Assembly (NCBI GenBank): GCA_965262745.1
Contig: OZ253558.1
Location: 992,001 to 1,056,000 of the forward strand
Length of the DNA: 64,000 nt
Reading direction: 5' to 3'
DNA from: JAJECS01 sp965262745
Lineage (GTDB): Bacteria; Chloroflexota; UBA11872
Shown here in pieces: positions 8,067 through 15,796 of the stretch. The notes under the pieces were generated by a model. That model was given only the letters and a program-made list of their open reading frames with translations, searched no databases and was not told the DNA's origin. The stretch's first letter is position 1, and every line of letters starts with the position of its first letter. A program made the translations under genes and the position numbers.

Positions 8067-9220
8067 CAGTTGGTATACGAGCCGTCGCGGCGGCGCAGGT
8101 GGGGCGCCTCCCAGAACACCGTCGGATGGTCGGCCAGCGCGTCTTCATCGAGCGTCACGCCAAGCCCCGGCGCCTCGGGCAACGGAAAGGCATCGCCCTC
8201 GATGTCGTGCCCCTGTGGGAACAGATCCGGCGGGCGCGCCCGCGTATTCCAGTTGTATTCGAGCAGGGCGAAATTCGGGATCGCCGCGCACAAGTGAACC
8301 GCCGCCGCCGTCGAGATGGGTCCCAGAGGGTTGTGCGGCATCACTTCGAGATAGTGGGCCTCCGCCATGCCCGCGACCTTCCGCGCCGCCGTGAATCCGC
8401 CGACGTTGCACACGTCCAGCCGCACGTAGTTGCTTAGGCCGCGCTCGATGAACGGCGCGAAGACGTAGATCCCCGAGAACTCCTCACCGATGGCGAATGG
8501 AATGTCCGTCATCGTCCGCAGCGCGGCATAGGCGTCCGGGCTCTCGGACCTGATCGGCTCTTCCAGGAACATCAGGTTGATGTCGTCGACCAGCCGGCAG
8601 AACTCGGCGGCGTCGGCAACGCTCAGACGGTGATGAAAGTCCACCCCCAGGCGAACCTTTGATCCCACGCGCGCGCGCACCGCGTGCAGCATCTCGGCCG
8701 TCGCCACCACGGACTCCCAGGGCTCGTAGACGTCCTCGGGGGCGTCGGGATCGAGATCGGTCGACATCACCGGCGTGAACCGAATCGTCCCCCACCCCTT
8801 GGCCGCCAGATCCGCCGCGCGCTCGGGCATGGTCGTGCCCTCGCCGGCGATGGCGTCCGCGAAGCACGCCACCCGTTGCCGCGACGCCCCGCCCAAGAGC
8901 TGCCAGATCGGCGTGTTGAGGTGCTGACCGAGAATGTCCCACAGCGCAATGTCGATCGCCGACGCGGCGGCCGTGATCACCGTGCCGCCTTCGAAGTACT
9001 GGCTGCGGTACAGCACCTGGTGGATGTCCTCGATCCGCCGCGGGTCCTTGCCGATCAGGAACTCGCGGTAGTGATCGAACATGCCGCCAACCGCACGCTC
9101 TCGGCCCGCGGTGCCGGCTTCACCCAATCCCGAGATGCCGGCATCGGTCTCGATCTTCACGATGCTCTGCGGCCGCATCCCGACCGTTGGGGCAAAGTGC
9201 TTGACGTCGGTGATCCGCAT
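8063..9220 (-). CDS. Enolase-superfamily sugar-acid dehydratase
   Basis: 385 residues; the ATG at 9220 is preceded by GGGAGG, so the longer frame upstream is ignored. Metal ligands D194 (VDFHHR, with H196), E220 (LEEP) and E246 (IGEEF) are present, as are H296 (MPHNPLG) and D269. The basic KxK motif on the second strand is R147-F-T149. With D-x-H and MPHN it resembles galactonate-dehydratase-like acid-sugar dehydratases. It is the first gene of the four-gene operon running down to 5014 and is divergent from the hydroxyacid dehydrogenase at 9348. Confidence 0.85.
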   Translation of the reverse strand: MRITDVKHFAPTVGMRPQSIVKIETDAGISGLGEAGTAGRERAVGGMFDHYREFLIGKDPRRIEDIHQVLYRSQYFEGGTVITAAASAIDIALWDILGQHLNTPIWQLLGGASRQRVACFADAIAGEGTTMPERAADLAAKGWGTIRFTPVMSTDLDPDAPEDVYEPWESVVATAEMLHAVRARVGSKVRLGVDFHHRLSVADAAEFCRLVDDINLMFLEEPIRSESPDAYAALRTMTDIPFAIGEEFSGIYVFAPFIERGLSNYVRLDVCNVGGFTAARKVAGMAEAHYLEVMPHNPLGPISTAAAVHLCAAIPNFALLEYNWNTRARPPDLFPQGHDIEGDAFPLPEAPGLGVTLDEDALADHPTVFWEAPHLRRRDGSYTNW

Positions 9221-9273
9221 GTCGCCTCCCCCACAAGGGTTCGGGTCCGCTCGCAGCCGCGGAACCGGCGGCC

Positions 9274-9279
9274 TATGAT
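9274..9279 (+). promoter_or_regulatory. Possible -10 element TATGAT
   Basis: TATGAT lies 68 bases before GTG 9348 but 29 bases before the in-frame TTG at 9309. The second distance matches the spacing seen at other genes, so it bears on which start is used. Confidence 0.35.
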
Positions 9280-9347
9280 CGCATGCTGCCCTACGAGCTC
9301 CGCGCCCGTTGCCGGTGGGCCGCGGGCGAGCAAAGGCGGACCGTCGC

Positions 9348-10298
9348 GTGGACCTGCTGTTTTGCAACGACTACATGCCAGACTTGGCCGGCGGCATCCA
9401 GGCGGCGCTCCCCGGCCATCGAGTGAGGACCTGTCCCGAGGACAAGGTTGCGGAGGCCGCGGCCGAGGCTGCGGTCCTGCTCCCCGCTCGCGCCATCATC
9501 GACACCGCCGTCCTCGATGCCGCGCCGCAATTGCGCCTGGTGCAGCAGCCCGGCGTCGGGCTCGACCGCATCGACGTCGTGGCCGCGAACGCCCGCGGCG
9601 TACCGGTCGCCAACGTGCCCTCGGCGGACGGCGGGCTGGCCCAGGCCGTGGCGGAGATGGCGCTCTTCCTGCTCATCGGCGCCGGACGCCGCTATCCCCA
9701 TCTGCTCAAGGCCATCCGTACGCAGGATTGGAACGTGCCGTTCGGACATTCGCTGTTCGGCGCCAGGGTCTGCGTGATCGGACTGGGAGGCATCGGCAGC
9801 CAGCTCGTGCGCCTCTTGCAGCCCTTCGGGTGCGAGATTGTCGGCGTGCGCCGAACGCCCCGTGACTCGGATGTGCGCGAGTTGGGCTTGGCGTCCGTGC
9901 ACCCACCGGACGAGCTGCTGACCGCGGTGCGCGGCTGTCGCTTCATTGCGCTGGTCACGCCCCTGACGCCCGAGACCGAGGGCATGATCAACGCCGAATC
10001 CATCGCCGCCATGGACGACGACGCCGTCATCGTGAACGTAGCTCGGGGTCAGGTGATCGACCGCGAGGCGCTCATCGACGCGCTGCGGAGCGGGAAGCTG
10101 AGCACGGCCGGGATCGACGTCTTCTGGCAGGAGCCGGTCGATCCTGCCGACCCGCTCTTCGACTATGAGGTCTTCACCACCCCGCACGCCTCGAACGCCT
10201 GCGACGTATTCGTCCGCGAGACCGCGGCCGGCGTCGCCGAAAACGTGCGGCGGCTGATCGCCAACGAGCCGCTGCTCTGGCAGGCAAAGACCCCATGA
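9348..10298 (+). CDS. D-2-hydroxyacid dehydrogenase, NAD(P)-dependent
   Basis: About 316 residues from GTG 9348. The Rossmann motif GLGGIG is at 145-150; the catalytic residues R233 (VARGQVID), E262 (WQEPVD) and H280 (TTPHAS) are all present, so it should be an active 2-hydroxyacid/2-keto acid oxidoreductase. GTG 9348 has a weak AAGGCGG upstream and matches the usual family N-terminus; TTG 9309 is the alternative and fits the TATGAT at 9274. The stop overlaps the ATG of the amidohydrolase (10295-10298). It is divergent from the enolase-superfamily operon, suggesting action on the same sugar-acid intermediates. Confidence 0.85.
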   Translation: MDLLFCNDYMPDLAGGIQAALPGHRVRTCPEDKVAEAAAEAAVLLPARAIIDTAVLDAAPQLRLVQQPGVGLDRIDVVAANARGVPVANVPSADGGLAQAVAEMALFLLIGAGRRYPHLLKAIRTQDWNVPFGHSLFGARVCVIGLGGIGSQLVRLLQPFGCEIVGVRRTPRDSDVRELGLASVHPPDELLTAVRGCRFIALVTPLTPETEGMINAESIAAMDDDAVIVNVARGQVIDREALIDALRSGKLSTAGIDVFWQEPVDPADPLFDYEVFTTPHASNACDVFVRETAAGVAENVRRLIANEPLLWQAKTP

Positions 10299-11137
10299 TC
10301 GTCGACGTCCACACCCACCTGAGCACCTCGGAGCAGTGGGGGCCGCAGTTCCGCCGGGCCATCGAGCTGACCTATCCGCCGGACGTGCTGGACATCAACG
10401 TCACGCCCGAGCGGCACTGGGAGGCCGAGAAGCTCGCGGACCGGGTGATCGTGTTCGGGATCAACTCGATCGCCATGGAGATGTCCACGCCCAACGACCA
10501 CATCGCCGCCTACGTGCGTCAGCACCCGGAGAAGATGATTGGTTTTATGTCAATCGATCCGAATCAACCGGACGCGCTCGACGAGATCGATCGATCCGTG
10601 ACCGATCTCGGCCTGCGCGGCATCAAGATGAGTCCGGTCTACCAGCACTACCACCCGGCCGACCCAAAGGCCGGGCGTATCCACGCCCGCGCCCAGGAGC
10701 TTGGGCTGCCGATCCTCACGCACGCCGCCTACCAGGGCATGGCGAACACGCCCATGGAGTTGGCCAATCCGCTCCTCTACGACCCCGTGGCGCGTGAGTT
10801 CCCGGACCTCAAGATCATCCTGGCGCACATCGGCCTACCGTGGTTCACCGACGCCATGGTCGTCGTCCGCAAGCACCCCAACGTCTTCACCGACGTGTCG
10901 GGTCTCGCAAACAGACCGTGGTGGATCTACCAGGCACTGGCCCTCCTCAGTGAATTCGGCGCAATCGACAACGTGCTCTTCGGCAGCGACCTGCCGTTCA
11001 GCACCGTCGAGGGCATCATCAACACCCTGCGTCACATCAACGACGTCACCGCGGGCACCGGATTGCCCAAGATTCCGCCCGAGCAGATCGAGGCGATCAT
11101 CCACCGCGACAGCCTGAGCCTGCTGGGCTTGGACTAG
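10295..11137 (+). CDS. Amidohydrolase-superfamily metal-dependent hydrolase (COG2159 type)
   Basis: 280 residues forming a TIM barrel. The metal site is complete: H6-x-H8 (VHTHLS), K111 (GIKMSP), H143 (LTHAAY), H178 (LAHIGLPW) and D232 (GSDLPF). The layout is that of the ACMSD/4-oxalomesaconate hydratase/lactonase-like branch, which acts on carboxylic acids by hydrolysis, hydration or decarboxylation. It overlaps the upstream hydroxyacid dehydrogenase by four bases and ends directly against a convergent aldolase gene with no gap, so transcription must terminate within coding sequence. Confidence 0.85.
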   Translation: MIVDVHTHLSTSEQWGPQFRRAIELTYPPDVLDINVTPERHWEAEKLADRVIVFGINSIAMEMSTPNDHIAAYVRQHPEKMIGFMSIDPNQPDALDEIDRSVTDLGLRGIKMSPVYQHYHPADPKAGRIHARAQELGLPILTHAAYQGMANTPMELANPLLYDPVAREFPDLKIILAHIGLPWFTDAMVVVRKHPNVFTDVSGLANRPWWIYQALALLSEFGAIDNVLFGSDLPFSTVEGIINTLRHINDVTAGTGLPKIPPEQIEAIIHRDSLSLLGLD

Positions 11138-11965
11138 TTAGCCGTCGAGCAGCCGGTCCCCCAGCAGCTCGCGGACCCCGCCGACAAACTGCTTCGACGC
11201 CTGCAAGAGCATGTCGCCGTCATAGCCGTAGCTCATGAAGGTCGCGCCCTTGTCGGCCCACTCGAGCGACTCGTTGATTGAGCCAATGTGCGGGCCGCCG
11301 GCAATGCCGTGGCGCTTGACTGCGGCGAGCATGCGCTCGACCGAGTCCCGGATGTCCGGATGATGAATCTGACCCGGAATGCCAAGGGTGGCTGACAGGT
11401 CGGTGCGGCCAATGAGGATGGCGTCTAGACCGGGCGTCGCGGCGATCTCGTCGATATTCTCGATGCCGAGCCCGCTCTCGACCTTCGCCGCGGTCAGAAT
11501 CTCGCGGTTCTGCCCCGCCGTGAGGTCGCGTGCGTCCGGCTCCGCGAACTCCGTGTGCACCCCCGCCGTCAGCACGCCCCGCTTGCCCTGCGGCGGATAC
11601 TTGCTGTAGCGCACCGCCATGGCCGCCTGCTCGGCCGTCTCGACGTGCGGCACGATCACCCCCATCGCACCGGCATCCAATGGACGGGCGATCAGGTGGT
11701 CCTCCACGCTCGTGGTGCCCGCAATCGGAACCATCCCGGTGAGCTTCGACGCCATGCAGATTACGGAAAGCTCGGGATAGCCGGGCTGCCCGTGCTCCAT
11801 GTCGATGTAGTAGAAGTGGAACCCGGCCGAGCCGAAGACTTGGGCCACGGGCGGGGAGGCAAAGGAGATGCTGCACGCCCCGAGACACACCTGGCCTGCC
11901 CGCAGGGCGCGTGTCACGGGGTTGATCTCATGGGTGATCGCGGGACGGACAAGGCTGCTGCTCAT
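11138..11965 (-). CDS. HpcH/HpaI aldolase family protein
   Basis: 275 residues from the ATG at 11965, which has GAGGG upstream. The class II pyruvate-type aldolase signature is present: YIDMEHG (53-59), R94 (IARP), metal ligands E163 (KVESG) and D189 (GRTDLS). Such enzymes split 2-keto-4-hydroxy acids (for example 2-keto-3-deoxy sugar acids) into pyruvate and an aldehyde, which fits the dehydratases nearby. It is divergent from the hydroxyacid dehydrogenase at 12079; an inverted repeat lies between their putative -10 elements. Confidence 0.85.
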   Translation of the reverse strand: MSSSLVRPAITHEINPVTRALRAGQVCLGACSISFASPPVAQVFGSAGFHFYYIDMEHGQPGYPELSVICMASKLTGMVPIAGTTSVEDHLIARPLDAGAMGVIVPHVETAEQAAMAVRYSKYPPQGKRGVLTAGVHTEFAEPDARDLTAGQNREILTAAKVESGLGIENIDEIAATPGLDAILIGRTDLSATLGIPGQIHHPDIRDSVERMLAAVKRHGIAGGPHIGSINESLEWADKGATFMSYGYDGDMLLQASKQFVGGVRELLGDRLLDG

Positions 11966-11999
11966 GGAGACCCTCGGTGGCGTGGATTCAAGCCGCGCC

Positions 12000-12005
12000 A
12001 ATGTA
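12000..12005 (-). promoter_or_regulatory. Possible -10 element TACATT (minus strand)
   Basis: Minus-strand TACATT, 34 bases before the ATG at 11965. It belongs to the TAnnnT pattern seen upstream of many starts here. Confidence 0.35.
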
Positions 12006-12014
12006 TCGCAGCGC

Positions 12015-12036
12015 CGGCGCCGGTTGTTCGGCGCCG
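12015..12036. promoter_or_regulatory. Inverted repeat between divergent promoters (candidate operator)
   Basis: Two copies of CGGCGCCG (12015-12022 and 12029-12036), themselves palindromic, separated by GTTGTT. The element sits between the minus-strand TACATT at 12000-12005 and the plus-strand TACGAT at 12042-12047, the usual place for an operator controlling a divergent pair. No regulator gene is nearby. Confidence 0.4.
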
Positions 12037-12041
12037 CGCGA

Positions 12042-12047
12042 TACGAT
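12042..12047 (+). promoter_or_regulatory. Possible -10 element TACGAT
   Basis: TACGAT, 31 bases before ATG 12079, with AAGGA at 12068-12072 as ribosome site. Confidence 0.35.
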
Positions 12048-12078
12048 CACTCGGTCCCACCGCATCCAAGGACACTGC

Positions 12079-13020
12079 ATGACCACGCAACCGCTCCAAG
12101 TCGTCGCCACCTTCGACGCGTCCGGTGTGGCCGAGGCCCTGGCGGACGTGCCGGGCGTGCGCCTCCTTGCCGCCGGGGACGCGGCCGCCGTGGCGGAGCA
12201 CCTGCCCGCGGCGGATGTCCTGCTCGCAGGTGCGTTCGACGCCGGCATGCTCGCCCAAGCCGGCCGGCTGCGTTGGGTGCATGCGGCCTCGGGCGGCGTC
12301 GAAAAGATGTTGTTCCCGGAATTCGTGGCCAGTCCCATTCCCTTCTCCTGCTCCAAGGGCGTATTCGACACGCCGGGCGCTGAGCACGCGCTGGCCTCGA
12401 TGCTCGGATTCGCCCGCAGCCTGATCTATGACGTCCAGCACCGCGCCACGCGTGACTACGTCTACGGCTCGCCGACCGAACTGCGCGGCAAGACCCTGGG
12501 CATTGCCGGTCTGGGCCGCATCGGGCGTGAGTTGGCGCGCCTGGCCCAGGCCTTCGGCATGCGCGTGATCGCGACGCGCCGCTCGGAGGGCAGTGCTGAT
12601 CCGCACGTCGACGAGATGCTTCGGCGAGACCAGCTGCCGCGCCTGCTCCGCGAGTCGGACTACGTCGCCGTGGCCGTTCCCAACACGCCCGAGACCCGCG
12701 GCTTGATCGGCGCGGACGAGCTCGCGCTTATGAAGCCCTCGGCCTATCTGATCGACATTTCCGGGCGTGACGTCATCTACGACTTGGACGCCCTGGCCGC
12801 CGCCCTCCGCGACAACGGCATTGCGGGCGCGAGCTTGCAGATCGCCGCGCCGCCGGACGACTCGCCCCTGTGGGACCTCGACACCTTCCATCTCTCTTTC
12901 CACCGGGCCACCTCGTCGGAGGAGGAGCATCGCTGGCTCAGCCTCTTCGTCGACAATGTGCGCCGGTTTCAGGCTGGCCAGCCGCTTCACAGCCTCGTCG
13001 ACAAGCACGCGGGGTACTGA
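12079..13020 (+). CDS. D-2-hydroxyacid dehydrogenase family protein, divergent
   Basis: 313 residues starting at the ATG preceded by AAGGA. The NAD-binding motif GLGRIG is at 144-149. The usual VNxARG/VNxGRG segment with the catalytic arginine reads DISGRDVIYD, so the Arg is kept in changed surroundings. The C-terminal part has LSFHRATSSEEE where the catalytic histidine normally lies in a PHxxG context. It is closer to the glyoxylate/hydroxypyruvate reductase (GhrA-like) branch. It heads a two-gene unit with the oxidoreductase at 13093. Confidence 0.8.
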   Translation: MTTQPLQVVATFDASGVAEALADVPGVRLLAAGDAAAVAEHLPAADVLLAGAFDAGMLAQAGRLRWVHAASGGVEKMLFPEFVASPIPFSCSKGVFDTPGAEHALASMLGFARSLIYDVQHRATRDYVYGSPTELRGKTLGIAGLGRIGRELARLAQAFGMRVIATRRSEGSADPHVDEMLRRDQLPRLLRESDYVAVAVPNTPETRGLIGADELALMKPSAYLIDISGRDVIYDLDALAAALRDNGIAGASLQIAAPPDDSPLWDLDTFHLSFHRATSSEEEHRWLSLFVDNVRRFQAGQPLHSLVDKHAGY

Positions 13021-13092
13021 GCACGCGGTGTCGGTTGCCAGCGCCGGGGCTGGCCGTGACAATCCGCCAGCGTCACCGCAAGGACTCTCCCT

Positions 13093-14124
13093 ATGAACGA
13101 CAAACTCCGCCTGGCCATGCTGGGTGCGAAACACGGGCACGCGCGCGGCAAGACGCGCTGGCTGCGAGACATTCCCGATATCGACCTAGTCGGCATCTAC
13201 GAGCCCAGCCTCGAATTCCGCGCCGATCGGGAGACCACGCTCGACTATCAGCACATCACGTGGATCGACGACATTGACGATGTGCTTGGCGACGATTCCA
13301 TCAAAGGCGTCGTCATCGGCGGAGCCGAGGTCGAGAACCCGTCATACGCCCGCCGGGCGCTCGCGGCGGGCAAGCACGTTCTGATGGAGAAGGCCTGCGG
13401 CTGGACCAAGGCCCACGCCGACGAGCTCATCGGCACCGCCAAACGCAAGGGCCTGATCTTTCAGGTTGGCTACAACTTCCGCCCGCTGCCGCCGTTTCGC
13501 CGCGTCATCGACATGGTCCGGGCCGGCGACTTCGGCACCGTGCACCTGGTACGGGCGCACATGGGCTCGCCGTTCAGCGCCGGCGTGCTCCCGCGGCAGC
13601 TCGGCGGACCCTACTTCCGCGGTGGCGCCTTCTACAACCTCGGCTGCCACGCGCTCGATATGGTCATGGCCGTTGCTGGCACGCCCGACGCCGTGCATCC
13701 ATTCAGGCGCCAGGTGCGCCCCGAGTCCCAAGCGCAGGACTACTACGACCTGAACATCGTCGTCCTGGAGTATCCCGAGACACTCGCCTCGATCGAGCTG
13801 AGCTTCCTCGAGACGGAGAATCGGCGTCCGCGCAGCTTCGAGGTTTACGGCTCAGAGGCCCAAGCGATTGTGACGCCGTTCATGCTCGCCGCCGGCCGCG
13901 TGCCGGCAGCCGCCATCCATACCGGCGGACCTGGAGCCGGACCCGACGGCTGGCACACCTATGGCGCCGATCCGTTCGAGTCATTTCGGGCCGACATTGA
14001 AGACTTCGCCGCCTGCGTGCGTGGTGAGCAGCAACCGTGGTTCGACTATGCCCACGATCTGGCCGTCCACCACACCCTGATGGACATCTGCGGCGAGAGC
14101 GACGTGGAAGAGCTACACGCCTAG
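13093..14124 (+). CDS. Gfo/Idh/MocA family oxidoreductase
   Basis: 343 residues. The dinucleotide motif is unusual, GAKHGHA (11-17) in place of GxGxxG, so cofactor binding may differ. The catalytic lysine motif is MEKAC (E99-K100) rather than EKP. The C-terminal domain has YNLGCHALDMVM with the expected histidine. The preceding hydroxyacid dehydrogenase ends 72 bases upstream, so both are probably co-transcribed. It converges with the sulfatase gene, with only eight bases between stop codons. Confidence 0.8.
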   Translation: MNDKLRLAMLGAKHGHARGKTRWLRDIPDIDLVGIYEPSLEFRADRETTLDYQHITWIDDIDDVLGDDSIKGVVIGGAEVENPSYARRALAAGKHVLMEKACGWTKAHADELIGTAKRKGLIFQVGYNFRPLPPFRRVIDMVRAGDFGTVHLVRAHMGSPFSAGVLPRQLGGPYFRGGAFYNLGCHALDMVMAVAGTPDAVHPFRRQVRPESQAQDYYDLNIVVLEYPETLASIELSFLETENRRPRSFEVYGSEAQAIVTPFMLAAGRVPAAAIHTGGPGAGPDGWHTYGADPFESFRADIEDFAACVRGEQQPWFDYAHDLAVHHTLMDICGESDVEELHA

Positions 14125-14132
14125 CGCCGCGG

Positions 14133-15788
14133 CTACATTCCGCGGGTGCGCTCCCCCAGCGAGGCGCGCGCCTCGGGCTGGCCCTCCAATAGTCTCTGAT
14201 CGCGCAGCGCGCCTCCCAGCGCCTGCGCCTGGCGGATAGCGACCGCGTCGCCCAGCTCTGAATCGATCAGCTCCGCCAGCAGGCGATCGGTCAGCTCGCG
14301 CCGCACGTCCGCGTGCTCAGGGTCGTCCCACAGGTTGTGGATGTCTTCCGGGTCGTTGACAACGTCGTAGAGCTCACCGTGGGGCTGCCCGCCGTAGTGC
14401 AACAGCTTCCAGCGGTCCGTCACCAGCATCTTGACGCGCAACTCGAATGGACGGTCGTGATCGCGCGTCCAACTGTTGGCTGCCCGCAGATTCTTGCCCA
14501 CCTTGGCGTCGAGCAGCCGCGCGCCCCCGCCGCCGCCGAGAATTGTGATGCGCTCCACGATCACGGCATCGCGATGGCTGTCGCTCTCGCCGCGCAGGAG
14601 GGGCGCGAACGAGCGGCCTTCCATTCCGAGCAGGGGGTCGGCCCCGGCAAGGTCGAGCACGGTCGGCACGAAGTCCAGATGCGTCATCACGCTGTCGTGC
14701 TGCCTGCCAGCGTCGACCGTTGGCGGGTGCCGCCAGAGCCAGGGCACTCGATTGACGGCCTCGTAGGACATCATCGGCTTGGCCGCCACGCCGTGATCCG
14801 ACAGGCCCTCTCCGTGGTCTGACGTGAACACGACGTGCGTGGAATCGCGCAGGCCCATTTGGTCAAGCTCTTCGAGCACGCGCGCCATCTCGTCGTCGAT
14901 GAACGTCGTGAGCCCGTAGTAGTGCGCCACGATCTCGCCGAAGTGATCCCCCGACCACCCAGCGTGCGTGTTGTAGCCGCCATAGGGCATGCCGTCCCGG
15001 GCCCACTGATAGGCGGGCGGCTTGCGGCTCACGTCCTCACGCGGAACCGGACCGGGCATCGCCGCCGGGTCGTACATGTCGCAATACGGGCGCGGCGGCG
15101 CAAACGGCTGGTGCGGGTCCGCAAATGACATCCAGAGGAAGAACGGCTGGTCGGGGTCCCGCTGGCGCAGCCAGGCAATGGTGCGATCAGCCGTCCAGTG
15201 GGTGTAGTGCCATTCGGCGGGGATCGAATTCTTCCAGCTGCTGAAGGCGCCGCTGGGCTCCTCCAGCGCTTGATCCTGCCGCCAGAGCCGCAGACCATCG
15301 GGATGATTGCGCTCCAGCCACACGCGCCAATGCCCGGCAGGATACGCGTGGCCGGTGTGAATCTCGGCATAGTCGAATCCGAAATACGGCCCGTACCACA
15401 GGCCATCCTCGTCGCTGACCGGCGCCCCCGGCGGCGGCTGATCCGGCAGCACGTCCTCGAGATCGGCGGTCTTGAAGTGCGCCTTGCCGATCAACGACGT
15501 GGCATAGCCGGCCGCGCGCAGCGAATCGCCCATGACTGGAATCGACTCGCTGAGATTCACCGCATGGTCGAAGACCTGATGCCCGCGCTGACTGCGGCCG
15601 GTGATCATGCTGGCCCGGGCCGGCATGCAGATCGCATTGGTCGGATAGGCCCGGTCGAAGCGCAGGCCGTCGTGCGCCAAAGCGTCCATCGCCGGCGTGC
15701 GGATGTGCGGGTTGTTGTGACCCATGGCGTCCCAGCGCTGCTGGTCCGTCGTGATGAACAGGAAGTTCGGTCGCTGAGCGTTCGCCAT
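14133..15788 (-). CDS. Type I sulfatase (arylsulfatase family)
   Basis: 551 residues. The formylglycine signature is C54-M-P-A-R58 within ICMPARASMITG, the cysteine form modified by formylglycine-generating enzyme. Metal ligands are expected at D15/Q16 (TTDQQRWD) and in TSDHGEGLSDHG. There is no signal peptide, so it is probably cytoplasmic and acts on imported sulfated saccharides. It directly follows the rhamnosidase-like gene (eight bases between) and was probably co-transcribed with it from 18390. No maturase is in the window. Confidence 0.9.
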   Translation of the reverse strand: MANAQRPNFLFITTDQQRWDAMGHNNPHIRTPAMDALAHDGLRFDRAYPTNAICMPARASMITGRSQRGHQVFDHAVNLSESIPVMGDSLRAAGYATSLIGKAHFKTADLEDVLPDQPPPGAPVSDEDGLWYGPYFGFDYAEIHTGHAYPAGHWRVWLERNHPDGLRLWRQDQALEEPSGAFSSWKNSIPAEWHYTHWTADRTIAWLRQRDPDQPFFLWMSFADPHQPFAPPRPYCDMYDPAAMPGPVPREDVSRKPPAYQWARDGMPYGGYNTHAGWSGDHFGEIVAHYYGLTTFIDDEMARVLEELDQMGLRDSTHVVFTSDHGEGLSDHGVAAKPMMSYEAVNRVPWLWRHPPTVDAGRQHDSVMTHLDFVPTVLDLAGADPLLGMEGRSFAPLLRGESDSHRDAVIVERITILGGGGGARLLDAKVGKNLRAANSWTRDHDRPFELRVKMLVTDRWKLLHYGGQPHGELYDVVNDPEDIHNLWDDPEHADVRRELTDRLLAELIDSELGDAVAIRQAQALGGALRDQRLLEGQPEARASLGERTRGM

Positions 15789-15796
15789 CGTTGTGC

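Noticed and set aside
11962..13140. 392-codon minus-strand frame opposite the hydroxyacid dehydrogenase
   Set aside because: Antisense to a gene with clear NAD-binding motifs; no motifs of its own.
14127..14145. CCGCGG...CCGCGG hairpin between the oxidoreductase and sulfatase stops as a terminator
   Set aside because: Only six pairs, overlapping coding ends, with no T tract; too weak to call.
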